A stretch of 64,000 nt of DNA, from positions 62,001 to 126,000 of the forward strand of contig NZ_JALJXP010000009.1 in NCBI RefSeq assembly GCF_024170165.1, in the 5' to 3' direction. The translations under genes were made by a program, and so were the position numbers. The notes under the pieces were generated by a model. The model saw only the letters and a list, made by a program, of their open reading frames with translations, did not search any database and was not told the origin of the DNA. This document shows positions 15,598 through 24,084 of the stretch, in pieces (within the stretch, counting starts at the first letter, position 1; each line of letters begins with the position of its first letter). This stretch comes from Pseudomonas nitroreducens (GTDB lineage: Bacteria; Pseudomonadota; Gammaproteobacteria; Pseudomonadales; Pseudomonadaceae).

Positions 15598-16686
15598 ATG
15601 CGAATCATCCTCACCCTGTTCTTTGCGTTGCTGCTGGGCTGCACTCATTCGCCTGCATCCCGAGGGCTCAAGGTCGACAACCAGAGAGGGCTCCCCGAGC
15701 CGAAGTTGCAGTACCTGGGAGTCGGCGGCTGGCTGATCCACTGGGGAGGCGAAGGCGTGCTGATTGCGCCGATGTTCTCCAACCCGGGCCTGCCGGGCTT
15801 CCCGCCGCTTTTTGTGTCCGCCGACGAGAAGCGCATCGCCGACTACATGCCTCGCGCGGACGACGTCACCATGCTGCTGGTAGGGCACGCTCATTACGAC
15901 CATCTGCTCGACGTGCCGAGGATAATGGATCGGTATACACCCAAGGCCAGGGTATTCGGTTCAGAAACGGTGGCGCACATTCTCCGCGCGCACCGCAGCG
16001 AGAACGACCCCCGGCCGCTGGTGGACCCGGCGCGTATCGTCGAGCCGGGCGGAGCCGAAATCGCGCCGGTAGGCCTGCCTGGCGTCAGGGGGACCTGGTT
16101 CTATTCGATCCGTGGCCGCATGCGTGACGGCGATACCGCGCAAAACCTCCCCGAAGGGCAGCCGCTGGGACGCATCCGGGCCATGCCGATTGCGAGCGAG
16201 CATGCCGGGCACGTGTTTCGTTACAATTTCCTGCCAGGCGCCTACGACGACGATCTGGGTCGGGTGCCCACGTACATCCGTGACTGGAAGCTCGGTCACC
16301 ATACCTTCGCGTGGTTGATCGACCTGCTCGACGAAGCGGGCCGGCCGGTCTACCGCATCCATTTCCAGGACAGCGCAGCGAACCCTCCCTACGGCTTTCC
16401 GCCGCTGCTGGCGGACAGCAAAGCAGTGGATGTCGAGATACTCTGTGCGGCCAGTTGGAACCAGGTGGACTATTACCCCAATGGACTGCTGCAGGTGACC
16501 CGCCCCAGCCTCGTTCTGCTTGGGCACTGGGAGAACTTCTTCGGCAACGACCCGGGCGAACCGGCACGCACCATTCCGTTGCTGAATTACGCTGGCCTGA
16601 TCGAGAACATCGAGGACTCGGGATACGCCGGGCGATACAAGGTTCTCGAACCATTGTCCGAAGTTGCCTTCCCGGCTCCAAGGTGA
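15598..16686 (+). CDS. Metallo-beta-lactamase-fold lipoprotein
   Basis: 362 residues from this start. MRIILTLFFALLLGC is a lipoprotein signal with the lipobox LLGC at about residue 15, so the protein is probably lipid-anchored. The core carries the metal-binding GHAHYDHLLDVP (HxHxDH), and later His/Asp positions (AGHVFRYN, IHFQDSA, GHWENFF) complete an MBL fold of the RomA/UlaG-like type. The substrate is unknown. An in-frame GTG eight codons upstream is less likely because it would spoil the signal peptide. It converges on the PhoD-like gene. Confidence 0.8.
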   Translation: MRIILTLFFALLLGCTHSPASRGLKVDNQRGLPEPKLQYLGVGGWLIHWGGEGVLIAPMFSNPGLPGFPPLFVSADEKRIADYMPRADDVTMLLVGHAHYDHLLDVPRIMDRYTPKARVFGSETVAHILRAHRSENDPRPLVDPARIVEPGGAEIAPVGLPGVRGTWFYSIRGRMRDGDTAQNLPEGQPLGRIRAMPIASEHAGHVFRYNFLPGAYDDDLGRVPTYIRDWKLGHHTFAWLIDLLDEAGRPVYRIHFQDSAANPPYGFPPLLADSKAVDVEILCAASWNQVDYYPNGLLQVTRPSLVLLGHWENFFGNDPGEPARTIPLLNYAGLIENIEDSGYAGRYKVLEPLSEVAFPAPR

Positions 16687-16696
16687 GCCACCATTT

Positions 16697-16726
16697 GGCG
16701 GGGCGCGGCAAGGTGGCCCCGCCTTT
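16697..16726. terminator. Hairpin between convergent genes
   Basis: GGCGGGGC (16697-16704) pairs with GCCCCGCC (16716-16723), followed by TTT. It lies in the 50-bp gap between the converging MBL lipoprotein and PhoD-like genes. Confidence 0.5.
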
Positions 16727-16736
16727 GCGGCCGGTG

Positions 16737-18155
16737 CTAGAAAGTGATCTTCTTTTTCTCCAGGGCGCTGCCCTTGCGGTCGTAGTAACGAACGACCAGG
16801 TCTGTGGGCGAAACCTCCAGGCGGGCGTAGTTGTCGTCCGAGTGGACCTGGGTCAGCCGCTTGCTGACGTATTGCTGCGGAGCGGTTCCCTGCAATGCGC
16901 TACCGAAAGCGAACTGATGCTCCTGCATATGTGCGGTTGGCCAGTAGAAGGACGAGGACACCACGAAGTGAACGGCAAAACTGCTGTCGTTCTTGAGCTC
17001 CAGCCGGCCGGCGAAAGAGCAGTGGACGTCGCCGGAGACGAAGACGACCTTGCGAATGCCCTTTGTCCGAATGTGTTCCAGTATGGTTTGCCGCTGCGCC
17101 TGGAAACCGCCCCACTTGTCGTCGTTCTCCGCAGCCATGTCGGGGAAGATGGGCACTGAAGTGACCACCAGTTTCACGCGGGCGGACTGGTCGTCGAGCC
17201 AGTCGAGCAAGGCTTTCATCTGCGTCTGGCTGATCATCTGGTGTCGGCTCGGGTCATCCGGCGCGATGACCCGCTCGGTGCGCGAATCCATGACGAACCA
17301 GTCGGCGCAACCATCGCTGAAGCTGTACCAATACCGGCGGGGAATCCCGTCGAGGCGGCCATCGGGCGTTACATTCAACAGCGGGCTGTGGCTGCACTGG
17401 TAGATCTGGTAGGCATACATTGCGTTGGTGAACAGTGTGGTCGCCGACTTGCGCTTGGCGCCCTTGGGCCAGTTGTCCTCGATTTCGTGATCATCCAGGA
17501 TCATGTAGGTCGGCACATTCGCCATCAGTTTGCGGATGTAGGGTTGAGAGAAGACTGACCGGTAGCGTTCCAGGTACTGGAGAATGGTGGTGTCCGGGGC
17601 GATGAAATTCAGATCGTCCGCGTATATCTGGTCGCCGATCATCATCAGGCCGTCGACGGGGTCGTTCTTGCGCTTTTCCAGTATCGAGCGGAACAGTTTG
17701 TCGCCGCGGTCGTCGAACAGCGTTTGTTCGAACAGCCGCAACAGGTAGCGACAGGAGCCGACGGCGTAACGTCGTGGCGCGAGATCGTTGGCCGGGCTGG
17801 TGGTGAAACTATCGTATAGGCCATCGTCCGGGGTGGGCCATTCGAAGGTTCTCTCATCGATTGCAGGCAGGCTCTCCAGTTCAGTTTCGGCGAAGAACCA
17901 GCAAGCCTGATATTCATAGCGGGTGGCTGGAGTGAGCCCTTGTGGCACGAGCACGCCGGTAAAGTCGAAATTCAAGGTCAGCTTGTTGAACAGTGGCTTG
18001 GACCAGTTACCGCCGGCGGGGCGCCAGCGCAGTATCGCGAAGCAACGTCGGAATCCGTCGCCCTCGCGCTCCTGGCTGCCGCGCAGGAAGATGCGCACGA
18101 GGTCGGTCGAGGTATGGCCCACGATGGGACCCACGGTCGGTTGATTGAGCTTCAT
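16737..18155 (-). CDS. PhoD-like metallophosphatase
   Basis: 472 residues. The PhoD signature motifs are present: an N-terminal beta domain (about 1-125), then GSCRYLLRL, MIGDQIYAD, the MILDDHEIEDNW metal site and VFVSGDVHCSFAG. Such enzymes hydrolyse phosphate mono- or diesters with Fe/Ca. No signal peptide or twin-arginine motif is visible, unlike classical secreted PhoD, so a cytoplasmic location is likely. No Pho box was recognised. Confidence 0.83.
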   Translation of the reverse strand: MKLNQPTVGPIVGHTSTDLVRIFLRGSQEREGDGFRRCFAILRWRPAGGNWSKPLFNKLTLNFDFTGVLVPQGLTPATRYEYQACWFFAETELESLPAIDERTFEWPTPDDGLYDSFTTSPANDLAPRRYAVGSCRYLLRLFEQTLFDDRGDKLFRSILEKRKNDPVDGLMMIGDQIYADDLNFIAPDTTILQYLERYRSVFSQPYIRKLMANVPTYMILDDHEIEDNWPKGAKRKSATTLFTNAMYAYQIYQCSHSPLLNVTPDGRLDGIPRRYWYSFSDGCADWFVMDSRTERVIAPDDPSRHQMISQTQMKALLDWLDDQSARVKLVVTSVPIFPDMAAENDDKWGGFQAQRQTILEHIRTKGIRKVVFVSGDVHCSFAGRLELKNDSSFAVHFVVSSSFYWPTAHMQEHQFAFGSALQGTAPQQYVSKRLTQVHSDDNYARLEVSPTDLVVRYYDRKGSALEKKKITF

Positions 18156-18322
18156 GAAGGGATCTCCGCTTCCTTGAAAGGGACCCGCTCCAGGAAAGCC
18201 ATGCCTCGACAGGCAACGCCCGCTAAGCTCCGTTATCGTGCACGACCTGGAGGCCGCCGGTGCACGCCGGAGGGCATGCTCCAGATGGCATAGACGGTTT
18301 TCCGCGGATTTTCCTGCCAGGC

Positions 18323-19225
18323 TCAGATGGATCTGACCGAGGCCAGCAACCAGTCATGGAACAACTGCGCCGCCGGCGACAGCTGGCGGTGGCGCAGGGA
18401 CACCAGGTACTCGCCGCGTTCGGTGACCATGGCCAGGTCGGTCACCCGCTGCATCTCGCCGTTGGCCACCGCTTCGTCGGCCATGAAGCCCCAGGCCAGG
18501 CCAATGCCCATGCCCTGCTGCACGGCGCGGTAGGCGAGGGTGAGCTGGTTGAACACCGGGTCGCTCTCCGCCGGCTGGTAATCCTTGCCGAAGTGGCCAA
18601 ACCAGTCGTGCCAGTCCAGGCAGCTCCAGGCCGAAGTATCCAGTTGCACCAGCGGCGCGGCGGCGAGCTGGTCGAGGGTGGTGATGCGCGAGGCGTCGAA
18701 GTCCGGCCGGGCCACCGGGTAGACCACTTCGGGCAGCACGAAGCGGCTGTTCAGCGTGGTCCAGTCGCCCGCGCCGTAGAGGATGCCCAGGTCGAAATCC
18801 ACCAGGCTGGCTTCGTCGATCTCATTGATCGCATGGACATGCACGGCGATGCCGGGATGCGCCTTGTTGAACTCGATCAGCTTGGGGAACAGCCAGAACT
18901 GCGCCAGTGCATGGGTCGCCAGCACCGACACGGCGTTGCTCTGGTGCACGTTGCGGATGCGCCGCACGCTGTGCTGCAAGCGGTCCAGCAGCATGTCCAC
19001 GGTGGTCAGCAACTCCGCGCCGGCAGCGGTAAGGGTGACGCCGCGCGGCTTGCGCTCGAACAGCGGCACCTTGAGGCTGTCTTCCAGCGCGCGCATCTGC
19101 TTGCTCACCGCACTCTGGGTGAGAAACAGCTCGGTGGCGGCCTGGGTGAAGCTGCCATAGCGGCCCACGGCCTCGAAGGTGATGAGGGTTTCCAGGGGTG
19201 GCAGGGTGCGCAGGTAACGGCTGAT
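18323..19225 (-). CDS. LysR-family regulator, possibly with an ATC start codon
   Basis: 300 residues if it begins at ATC 19225, 281 if at GTG 19168. The HTH is complete only with the longer form (ISRYLRTLPPLETLITFEAV, then GRYGSFTQAATELFLTQSAV). No ATG, GTG or TTG lies in the right place; an ATC has GGAG seven bases upstream. The effector domain follows (NAVSVLATHALAQFWLFPKL). Divergent from a DMT exporter gene whose promoter region carries the dyad ATTCCC-GTG-GGGAAT, so the exporter is the likely target. Confidence 0.8.
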   Translation of the reverse strand: MSRYLRTLPPLETLITFEAVGRYGSFTQAATELFLTQSAVSKQMRALEDSLKVPLFERKPRGVTLTAAGAELLTTVDMLLDRLQHSVRRIRNVHQSNAVSVLATHALAQFWLFPKLIEFNKAHPGIAVHVHAINEIDEASLVDFDLGILYGAGDWTTLNSRFVLPEVVYPVARPDFDASRITTLDQLAAAPLVQLDTSAWSCLDWHDWFGHFGKDYQPAESDPVFNQLTLAYRAVQQGMGIGLAWGFMADEAVANGEMQRVTDLAMVTERGEYLVSLRHRQLSPAAQLFHDWLLASVRSI

Positions 19226-19253
19226 GACGGCTCTCCGGTGAAAGGCCTGAGGT

Positions 19254-19268
19254 ATTCCCGTGGGGAAT
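19254..19268. promoter_or_regulatory. Inverted repeat in the LysR/DMT divergent promoter
   Basis: ATTCCC-GTG-GGGAAT, six-base arms, 29 bp from the LysR start and 96 bp from the exporter start. Good candidate for the LysR recognition site. Confidence 0.5.
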
Positions 19269-19363
19269 GTCTCGGTGCGGATTTATCCTTGGTCAGAACC
19301 TACCACAACCGCTACCGTGGCGGCTCTTTATGGGCATTCACTGAAGTATCGAGGTTGTTGGAG

Positions 19364-20314
19364 ATGAAACGCGGGGTGGTCTACGCAGGCATGGCAGGGG
19401 CGATCTGGGGCGGGGTGATCCTCGCACCGTCGCTGGTGCCGGAGTTCAACCCGCTGCTGATCAGCTCCGTGCGTTTCGCGCTGTATGGCGCCATCTCGCT
19501 GCTGATCGCCCTGCCGGTGGCCCTCGGGCTGCTGCGTCGGGTCAGCCGCGAGGACCTGTCGATGCTGATTCGCCTCTCCCTGGCCGGCAACCTGCTGTAC
19601 TTCGCGCTGCTGTCGGCCGCGGTGCAGTTCGCCGGGGTGGCGGCGGCATCCCTGATCAACGGCATCATGCCGCTGGCGATCAGCTACCGCAGCCGTTCCG
19701 AGCAGGACTCGCTGCCGCTGTCGCGGATGAAGATGCCGCTGGCGCTGGTGGCGCTGGGCATCCTCTGCATCAACCTCGATCCGTCGGCGCTGATGGCTGC
19801 CGGCAGCACGCCGGGCGAGCGCATCCTCGGCATCGTCTGCGGCTTCTCGGCGGTGGTCTGCTGGTCCTGGTTTGCCACGGCCAACGCGCGCTACCTGAAG
19901 GCCAGCCACTTCAACAGCCACGAATGGTCGACGCTGACCGGCGTGGTCACTGGCGTCATGGCCGTGGTGCTGGCGGGCGTGGGCGTGCTGATTGCGCCGC
20001 AGGCGGTGCCGACCGGCATTTCCCCGGAGCGCTGGATGGTGTTCCTCTGGGTCTCGCTGTTCCTCGCCATCTTCGGCTCGTGGGTCGCCAATGGCCTGTG
20101 GAATGCCGCGACGCGCCGCCTGCCGATGAGCCTCGGTGGTCAGCTGATCGTCTTCGAAACGCTGTTCGCCTGCGCCTACGCCTACATCAACGAGCAGCGG
20201 CTGCCCGGCCCGGTGGAGGCGCTGGCGATTGTCCTGCTGACGGTCGGTGTGCTCTGGGCCATCGGCCTGCACCGTGCGCCGGCCGAGGTCCCGGCGCGCG
20301 CCGTGGAGTCCTGA
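19364..20314 (+). CDS. EamA/DMT-family transporter
   Basis: 316 residues with about ten membrane helices in two EamA-like halves (GMAGAIWGGVILAPSLVPEF at the N-terminus; GERILGIVCGFSAVVCWSWF starting the second half). Usually exporters of amino acids or metabolites in the inner membrane. TTGGAG precedes the ATG. A longer in-frame reading to 18260 covers the antisense of the LysR gene and is spurious. The stop is one base from the stop of the convergent MOSC gene. Confidence 0.85.
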   Translation: MKRGVVYAGMAGAIWGGVILAPSLVPEFNPLLISSVRFALYGAISLLIALPVALGLLRRVSREDLSMLIRLSLAGNLLYFALLSAAVQFAGVAAASLINGIMPLAISYRSRSEQDSLPLSRMKMPLALVALGILCINLDPSALMAAGSTPGERILGIVCGFSAVVCWSWFATANARYLKASHFNSHEWSTLTGVVTGVMAVVLAGVGVLIAPQAVPTGISPERWMVFLWVSLFLAIFGSWVANGLWNAATRRLPMSLGGQLIVFETLFACAYAYINEQRLPGPVEALAIVLLTVGVLWAIGLHRAPAEVPARAVES

Positions 20315-20315
20315 G

Positions 20316-21014
20316 TCAGGCCTTCGGGCTGCCTTCCAGGCGTGGGCTCCAGTCTTCCACCGCGCCGTTCTCCAGGCGCCGCGTCAGGGTGCGGCGCCAG
20401 TTCGGCGGCAGCGGCAGTTCCAGGCATTCGCGCAGCACGTCGGTGTCCACGCGCTTGTCGAACAGCACGGCGGAAAGCCGTTGCAGCGACCACTCGGCAT
20501 AGGGCCGCTCGACCAGTTCGAGTGTCGCTCCGGCGGCCACCGAGCCTTCCTGCAGCACCCGGTAATACCAGCCGGTGCGTCCCGATTCCTGCACGCGCAG
20601 GGCCATCTGCGCCACGTCGAAGCGGTCGTTGAGCTTCCAGCAGGGCATGCGTCCCTGGGACACCTCCAGCAAGGCCGTACCGGCGCGGATGCGGTCGCCC
20701 AGGCAGAGGTCCGCTTCGGTCCAGCCGGTGGTGCTGAAGTTTTCGCCGAAGGCTCCCGGTTGCTTCAACAGCGCATGCTCGCCCAGTTCGGCGGCCCAGT
20801 CTGCGTAGTGCTCGCGGGGGTAGTGATGGATGGCCTTTTCGATGCCGCCGTGGACGCGCAGGTCGCCTTGCTCGTCGCTCTCCAGCCCCAGCGTGGTCAC
20901 CGCCAGCGTGGCCTGGCGCGGTTGCTTGGCGATGGCGCTGCGCGAGCCGGGGCGGGTGAAAGGCACGGCTTGGCCGGTGAGGAGGGTGTCGAGGGAAACG
21001 GCGGGCAGGCTCAT
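20316..21014 (-). CDS. MOSC-domain protein, YiiM-like
   Basis: 232 residues. Shows YiiM/MOSC features: RVHGGIEKAIHHYPREHY, the conserved FGENFSTTGW and a single Cys in QGRMPCWKLNDRF, which in this family binds molybdenum cofactor sulfur; a C-terminal 3-alpha domain follows (SLQRLSAVLFD). In E. coli YiiM reduces 6-N-hydroxylaminopurine using Moco. Start chosen at MSLPAVSLD; upstream in-frame Met has no family support. Confidence 0.85.
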   Translation of the reverse strand: MSLPAVSLDTLLTGQAVPFTRPGSRSAIAKQPRQATLAVTTLGLESDEQGDLRVHGGIEKAIHHYPREHYADWAAELGEHALLKQPGAFGENFSTTGWTEADLCLGDRIRAGTALLEVSQGRMPCWKLNDRFDVAQMALRVQESGRTGWYYRVLQEGSVAAGATLELVERPYAEWSLQRLSAVLFDKRVDTDVLRECLELPLPPNWRRTLTRRLENGAVEDWSPRLEGSPKA

Positions 21015-21147
21015 GACGGGATTCTCGGGTCTGGAAATGGTGTCGACCAAAAACTACCTGGACAAAATCCGCCAGGACGGTAGGCTCTGTCAAGGTTTCG
21101 ATTCGATACCAAGTAATTCGTCCGTTCGATTTTCGCGAGAGTCCGCC

Positions 21148-21387
21148 ATGCACAAGTACCGCCTGATCATCCAGCGCCACGGCCAGTTGCTCGGCCATTT
21201 CGATTCCGACCTGCCCTGGGCTCGTGACGCCGTGCGCGCCATTGCCGAGAGCCTGGGCGGGCAGGGCTTTGACCTGGAGCTGCAGGTCGCCGACAGCGAA
21301 CGCCGCCTGCTGGAAAGCTCGCCGGAGGGCATTCGGGTGTTGGCCAGCGAGCCTCTCTATCGGCCCATGCCGCTGGAAAGCCTCTGA
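21148..21387 (+). CDS. Hypothetical protein, 79 residues
   Basis: Small acidic-basic protein beginning MHKYRLIIQRHGQLLGHFDS. The pattern of strand, helix (PWARDAVRAIAESLGG), strand (FDLELQVADSERRLLESS) suggests a compact alpha/beta fold. I do not recognise a family with certainty. It is divergent from the MOSC gene and followed by REP elements, which marks a gene end. Codon use is typical of the surroundings. Confidence 0.6.
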   Translation: MHKYRLIIQRHGQLLGHFDSDLPWARDAVRAIAESLGGQGFDLELQVADSERRLLESSPEGIRVLASEPLYRPMPLESL

Positions 21388-21410
21388 CGCGCGATGCCCG
21401 GAGCACTCCA

Positions 21411-21700
21411 CGGCGGATAGCGCTCGGGCGTTATGCGCCCTACCAGAGCGTGAATAGGTGCTCTTCGTAGGAGCGAGCTTGCTCGCGAACGGATTTTCCG
21501 GCGGCGCCGGAGTTGGGCGGGTTCGCGAGCAAGCTCGCTCCTACAGGTTTGGCCCGGAGCTCGGTACGTAGAATCGTGGGCCAGGGTGGGCCGTTGTAGG
21601 AGCGAGCCATGCCCGCGATCCGGCTGGCAGGCCGGAACCTGGTCGAACCCGTTGTCCCGGCTGCGCCGGGATTTCGCGGAGAAGCTCCGCTCCTACAAGG
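21411..21700. repeat. Cluster of intergenic repeats (families A and B)
   Basis: The 329-bp gap 21388-21716 is almost wholly repeats. It holds a half copy of family B (ends GGGCGTTATGCGCCCTAC), a family A pair with perfect 24-bp arms (21467-21490 and 21521-21544), and a divergent second pair (GTAGGAGCGAGCCATGCCCG from 21595; the partner TCCGCTCCTACA ends near 21700). No gene is visible here. Confidence 0.8.
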
Positions 21701-21716
21701 GCAGGTGCCGCGCGCC

Positions 21717-22643
21717 TCACCCCAGCTTCTGCCCCAGCTCGCCGATGAACTGGCGCAGCCAGTCGTGGTGCGGTTTGTTGTGCCGGGCGATGTCCCAGAG
21801 CATGAAGCAGCGGAAGGACGGCACCGGGAAGGGCACCGGGCTGACGGTGAGGTCGGTCATCGCCGCGTAGCTCTCGGCGGCGAAGGTCGGGATGGTGGCG
21901 ATCACATCGCTGCTCATCAGCGTCGTTAGCGCGCCGCTGAAATGGGTGAAGGAGGCGGTGACCCGGCGCGCATAGCCGGCGGCTTCGAACATGTCGTCGA
22001 TGAAGCCGCGGCGGCCGTCGTAGGACACCCGCACATGGTTCGCCGCGAAGTATTCCTCCAGGCCGATGGGCTGGTCCGCCGCCCGGCCGCGCGGGCGGAA
22101 CAGGCAGGAGTAGGACGAGGAGAACAGTACCTGGGAGGAGTAGCTGGTGCCGAAATCCTTGGGCTCGCTGCAGATCACCAGGTCCATGTCCGGGTCCTGC
22201 AGGGACTGCTTCCACAGCGAGCTGTTGCTCTGGTGGAAGGCGAAGCTCACGCCCAGACTTTGCGCGGCCGCGGCGTTGACGATGCGTGGCGCGAGGTACG
22301 CCTCGATGTCGTCGGAGAGGCCGATGTTGAACACGTAGCTGGAGTCGCGGGCGGAGAATTCCGGTTCGCTGCCCAGCACGCCGGAGATCGAGGTGAGCGC
22401 CTCGGCGATCTTCGGTGCCAGTTCCATCGCCTTGCGCGTGGGCTGCATGCCCGAGGCGGTGCGGATGAACAGTTCGTCAGCGAAATGCTCGCGCAGCCGG
22501 CGCAGCGCCGCGCTCACCGCGCCCTGGGTCACGTGCAGCACGGCCGAGGCGCGGGTGGCGCTGCGCTCGGTCATCAGGCAGTGGAAGGTGAGCAGAAGGT
22601 TGAGGTCGATCCGCGAGATATTACGTACGTTAATCCGGCTCAT
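21717..22643 (-). CDS. LysR-family regulator (NodD/LinR-like)
   Basis: 308 residues. The HTH (IDLNLLLTFHCLMTERSATR, HVTQGAVSAALRRLREHF) and the FxRTASGMxPT linker (LFIRTASGMQPTRKA) are typical of the NodD-type branch. It is divergent from an MHS transporter and nitrilase with about 70 bp between, so it is the likely regulator of nitrile or carboxylate use by those two genes. Confidence 0.86.
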   Translation of the reverse strand: MSRINVRNISRIDLNLLLTFHCLMTERSATRASAVLHVTQGAVSAALRRLREHFADELFIRTASGMQPTRKAMELAPKIAEALTSISGVLGSEPEFSARDSSYVFNIGLSDDIEAYLAPRIVNAAAAQSLGVSFAFHQSNSSLWKQSLQDPDMDLVICSEPKDFGTSYSSQVLFSSSYSCLFRPRGRAADQPIGLEEYFAANHVRVSYDGRRGFIDDMFEAAGYARRVTASFTHFSGALTTLMSSDVIATIPTFAAESYAAMTDLTVSPVPFPVPSFRCFMLWDIARHNKPHHDWLRQFIGELGQKLG

Positions 22644-22723
22644 ATTTCCTAATCGTTTGCCCTGCGCCCGCGGGGATTCCTAGTCTGGCGTCCACACAAC
22701 CATAACAAGGGATGGAGAATCCT

Positions 22724-24046
22724 GTGGACGCGATTTCGCAAAGCATGGGTGCAAGCAGCATCCGTACCAGGGGCGGGCAGTCGGATATCCGCAAGCGGGC
22801 CATCGCGGTCGGCATCGGCAATTTCATGGAGTGGTTCGACTTCGCCATCTACGGCTACTTCGCCGCGGTGATCGGCATGCTGTTCTTCCCCTCCAGCGCG
22901 CCGGGGGTCTCGCTGCTCTCGTCGCTGGCGGTGTTCGCCGTGGGCTTCCTCTCGCGGCCTTTCGGCGCGCTGATCCTCGGCCCCATCGGCGACCGATTCG
23001 GCCGCCGCGCGGTGCTGATTATCACGGTGTTCGGCATGGGCGTGTGCACCACCATCATCGGCCTGCTGCCCTCCTATGAGGCAATCGGCATCGCTGCGCC
23101 GATCCTGCTGATCGCCATGCGCTTCATCCAGGGCATGATGGTCGGCGGCGAGTGGTCCAGCGCCGGCATCTACATCGTCGAGAGCGCGCCGTCGAACCGC
23201 CGCGCCACCGCTGCCAGCGTGATCACCGGCACCGCGGGGCTGGCCTTCCTGTTCGGCACCTTCACCGCCGCGAGCATTGCCTCGGCGCTGGACGATGCGC
23301 AGCTGGCGGCCTGGGGCTGGCGCCTGCCGTTCGTGGCCTCCATCGTGATGACCGGCATCGCCGTGTTCATCCGCCGCAAGCTGGGTGACACCCCGGTCTA
23401 CGAGGAAATGGTGCGCCAGCGCGATGCGCTCAAGGCTCAGGCGCCGAGCAAGGCCGTGCGCCGCCGTGCCTTCATCACCACCTTCGCCTTTTCCGCGCTG
23501 TTCGGCGTATCGCTGTACTACTTCATCACCTACGCCAACAACCACCTGGTCAGCACCGTCGGCCTGCCGCGCAGCAGCGCGCTGTGGCTGTGCAGCATCG
23601 CGCTGGTGGTCTACGTCATCGTCAACCCGCTGATCGGCCGCCTGAGCGACGCCATCGGCCGGCGCAAGCTCCTGCTGGGCGCGGCCGCCGCGCTGACGCT
23701 GCTGGCCTATCCGATCTTCCTGCTGCTCAACACCGGCAACCCGCTGGCGATCCTCGCCGGGCTCACGGTGATGGGGGTGCTGGTGGCGATCACTGCGGTG
23801 ATGGATGTGGTGCTGCTGGTGGAGGTCTTCCCGGCGTCGATCCGCTCCACCGGCGCGGCCCTGGGGCACAACCTGGCCCTGGCGATCCTCGCCGGCCCAG
23901 GCCCCTTCATCGCTGCCGCGCTGATCCGCCAGACCGGCGATGCGAACCTGCCGGCGGCCTATCTGGCGGCGGTCTCCCTGGTGTGCCTGGTGGTGCTGTG
24001 GAAGACCCTGCCGGAAACCCGCGACAACGACATCAGCCGCTTTTAA
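22724..24046 (+). CDS. MFS transporter, metabolite:H+ symporter (MHS) type
   Basis: 440 residues, 12 helices, beginning with the MHS signature FMEWFDFAIYGYFAAVIG and the motif RPFGALILGPIGDRFGRRAV; related to ShiA/ProP/KgtP importers of organic acids. GTG at 22724 has GGAG six bases upstream; an ATG at 22712 gives four more residues and is possible but its ribosome site is too close. It precedes the nitrilase gene by 38 bp, so import of a nitrile or its acid is a reasonable guess. Confidence 0.86.
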   Translation: MDAISQSMGASSIRTRGGQSDIRKRAIAVGIGNFMEWFDFAIYGYFAAVIGMLFFPSSAPGVSLLSSLAVFAVGFLSRPFGALILGPIGDRFGRRAVLIITVFGMGVCTTIIGLLPSYEAIGIAAPILLIAMRFIQGMMVGGEWSSAGIYIVESAPSNRRATAASVITGTAGLAFLFGTFTAASIASALDDAQLAAWGWRLPFVASIVMTGIAVFIRRKLGDTPVYEEMVRQRDALKAQAPSKAVRRRAFITTFAFSALFGVSLYYFITYANNHLVSTVGLPRSSALWLCSIALVVYVIVNPLIGRLSDAIGRRKLLLGAAAALTLLAYPIFLLLNTGNPLAILAGLTVMGVLVAITAVMDVVLLVEVFPASIRSTGAALGHNLALAILAGPGPFIAAALIRQTGDANLPAAYLAAVSLVCLVVLWKTLPETRDNDISRF

Positions 24047-24084
24047 GCCAAGTGCTCAGATTTTCAGCCCAGACAGGAGTCCCC

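Noticed and set aside
18260..20314. An apparent fusion protein of 684 codons containing the DMT transporter
   Set aside because: Its first 370 codons are antisense to a LysR gene; the transporter has its own ribosome site at 19364.
21467..21700. Repeat array that might suggest CRISPR
   Set aside because: Units are inverted pairs with unequal spacing and also occur singly elsewhere; no direct repeats with regular spacers and no cas genes.
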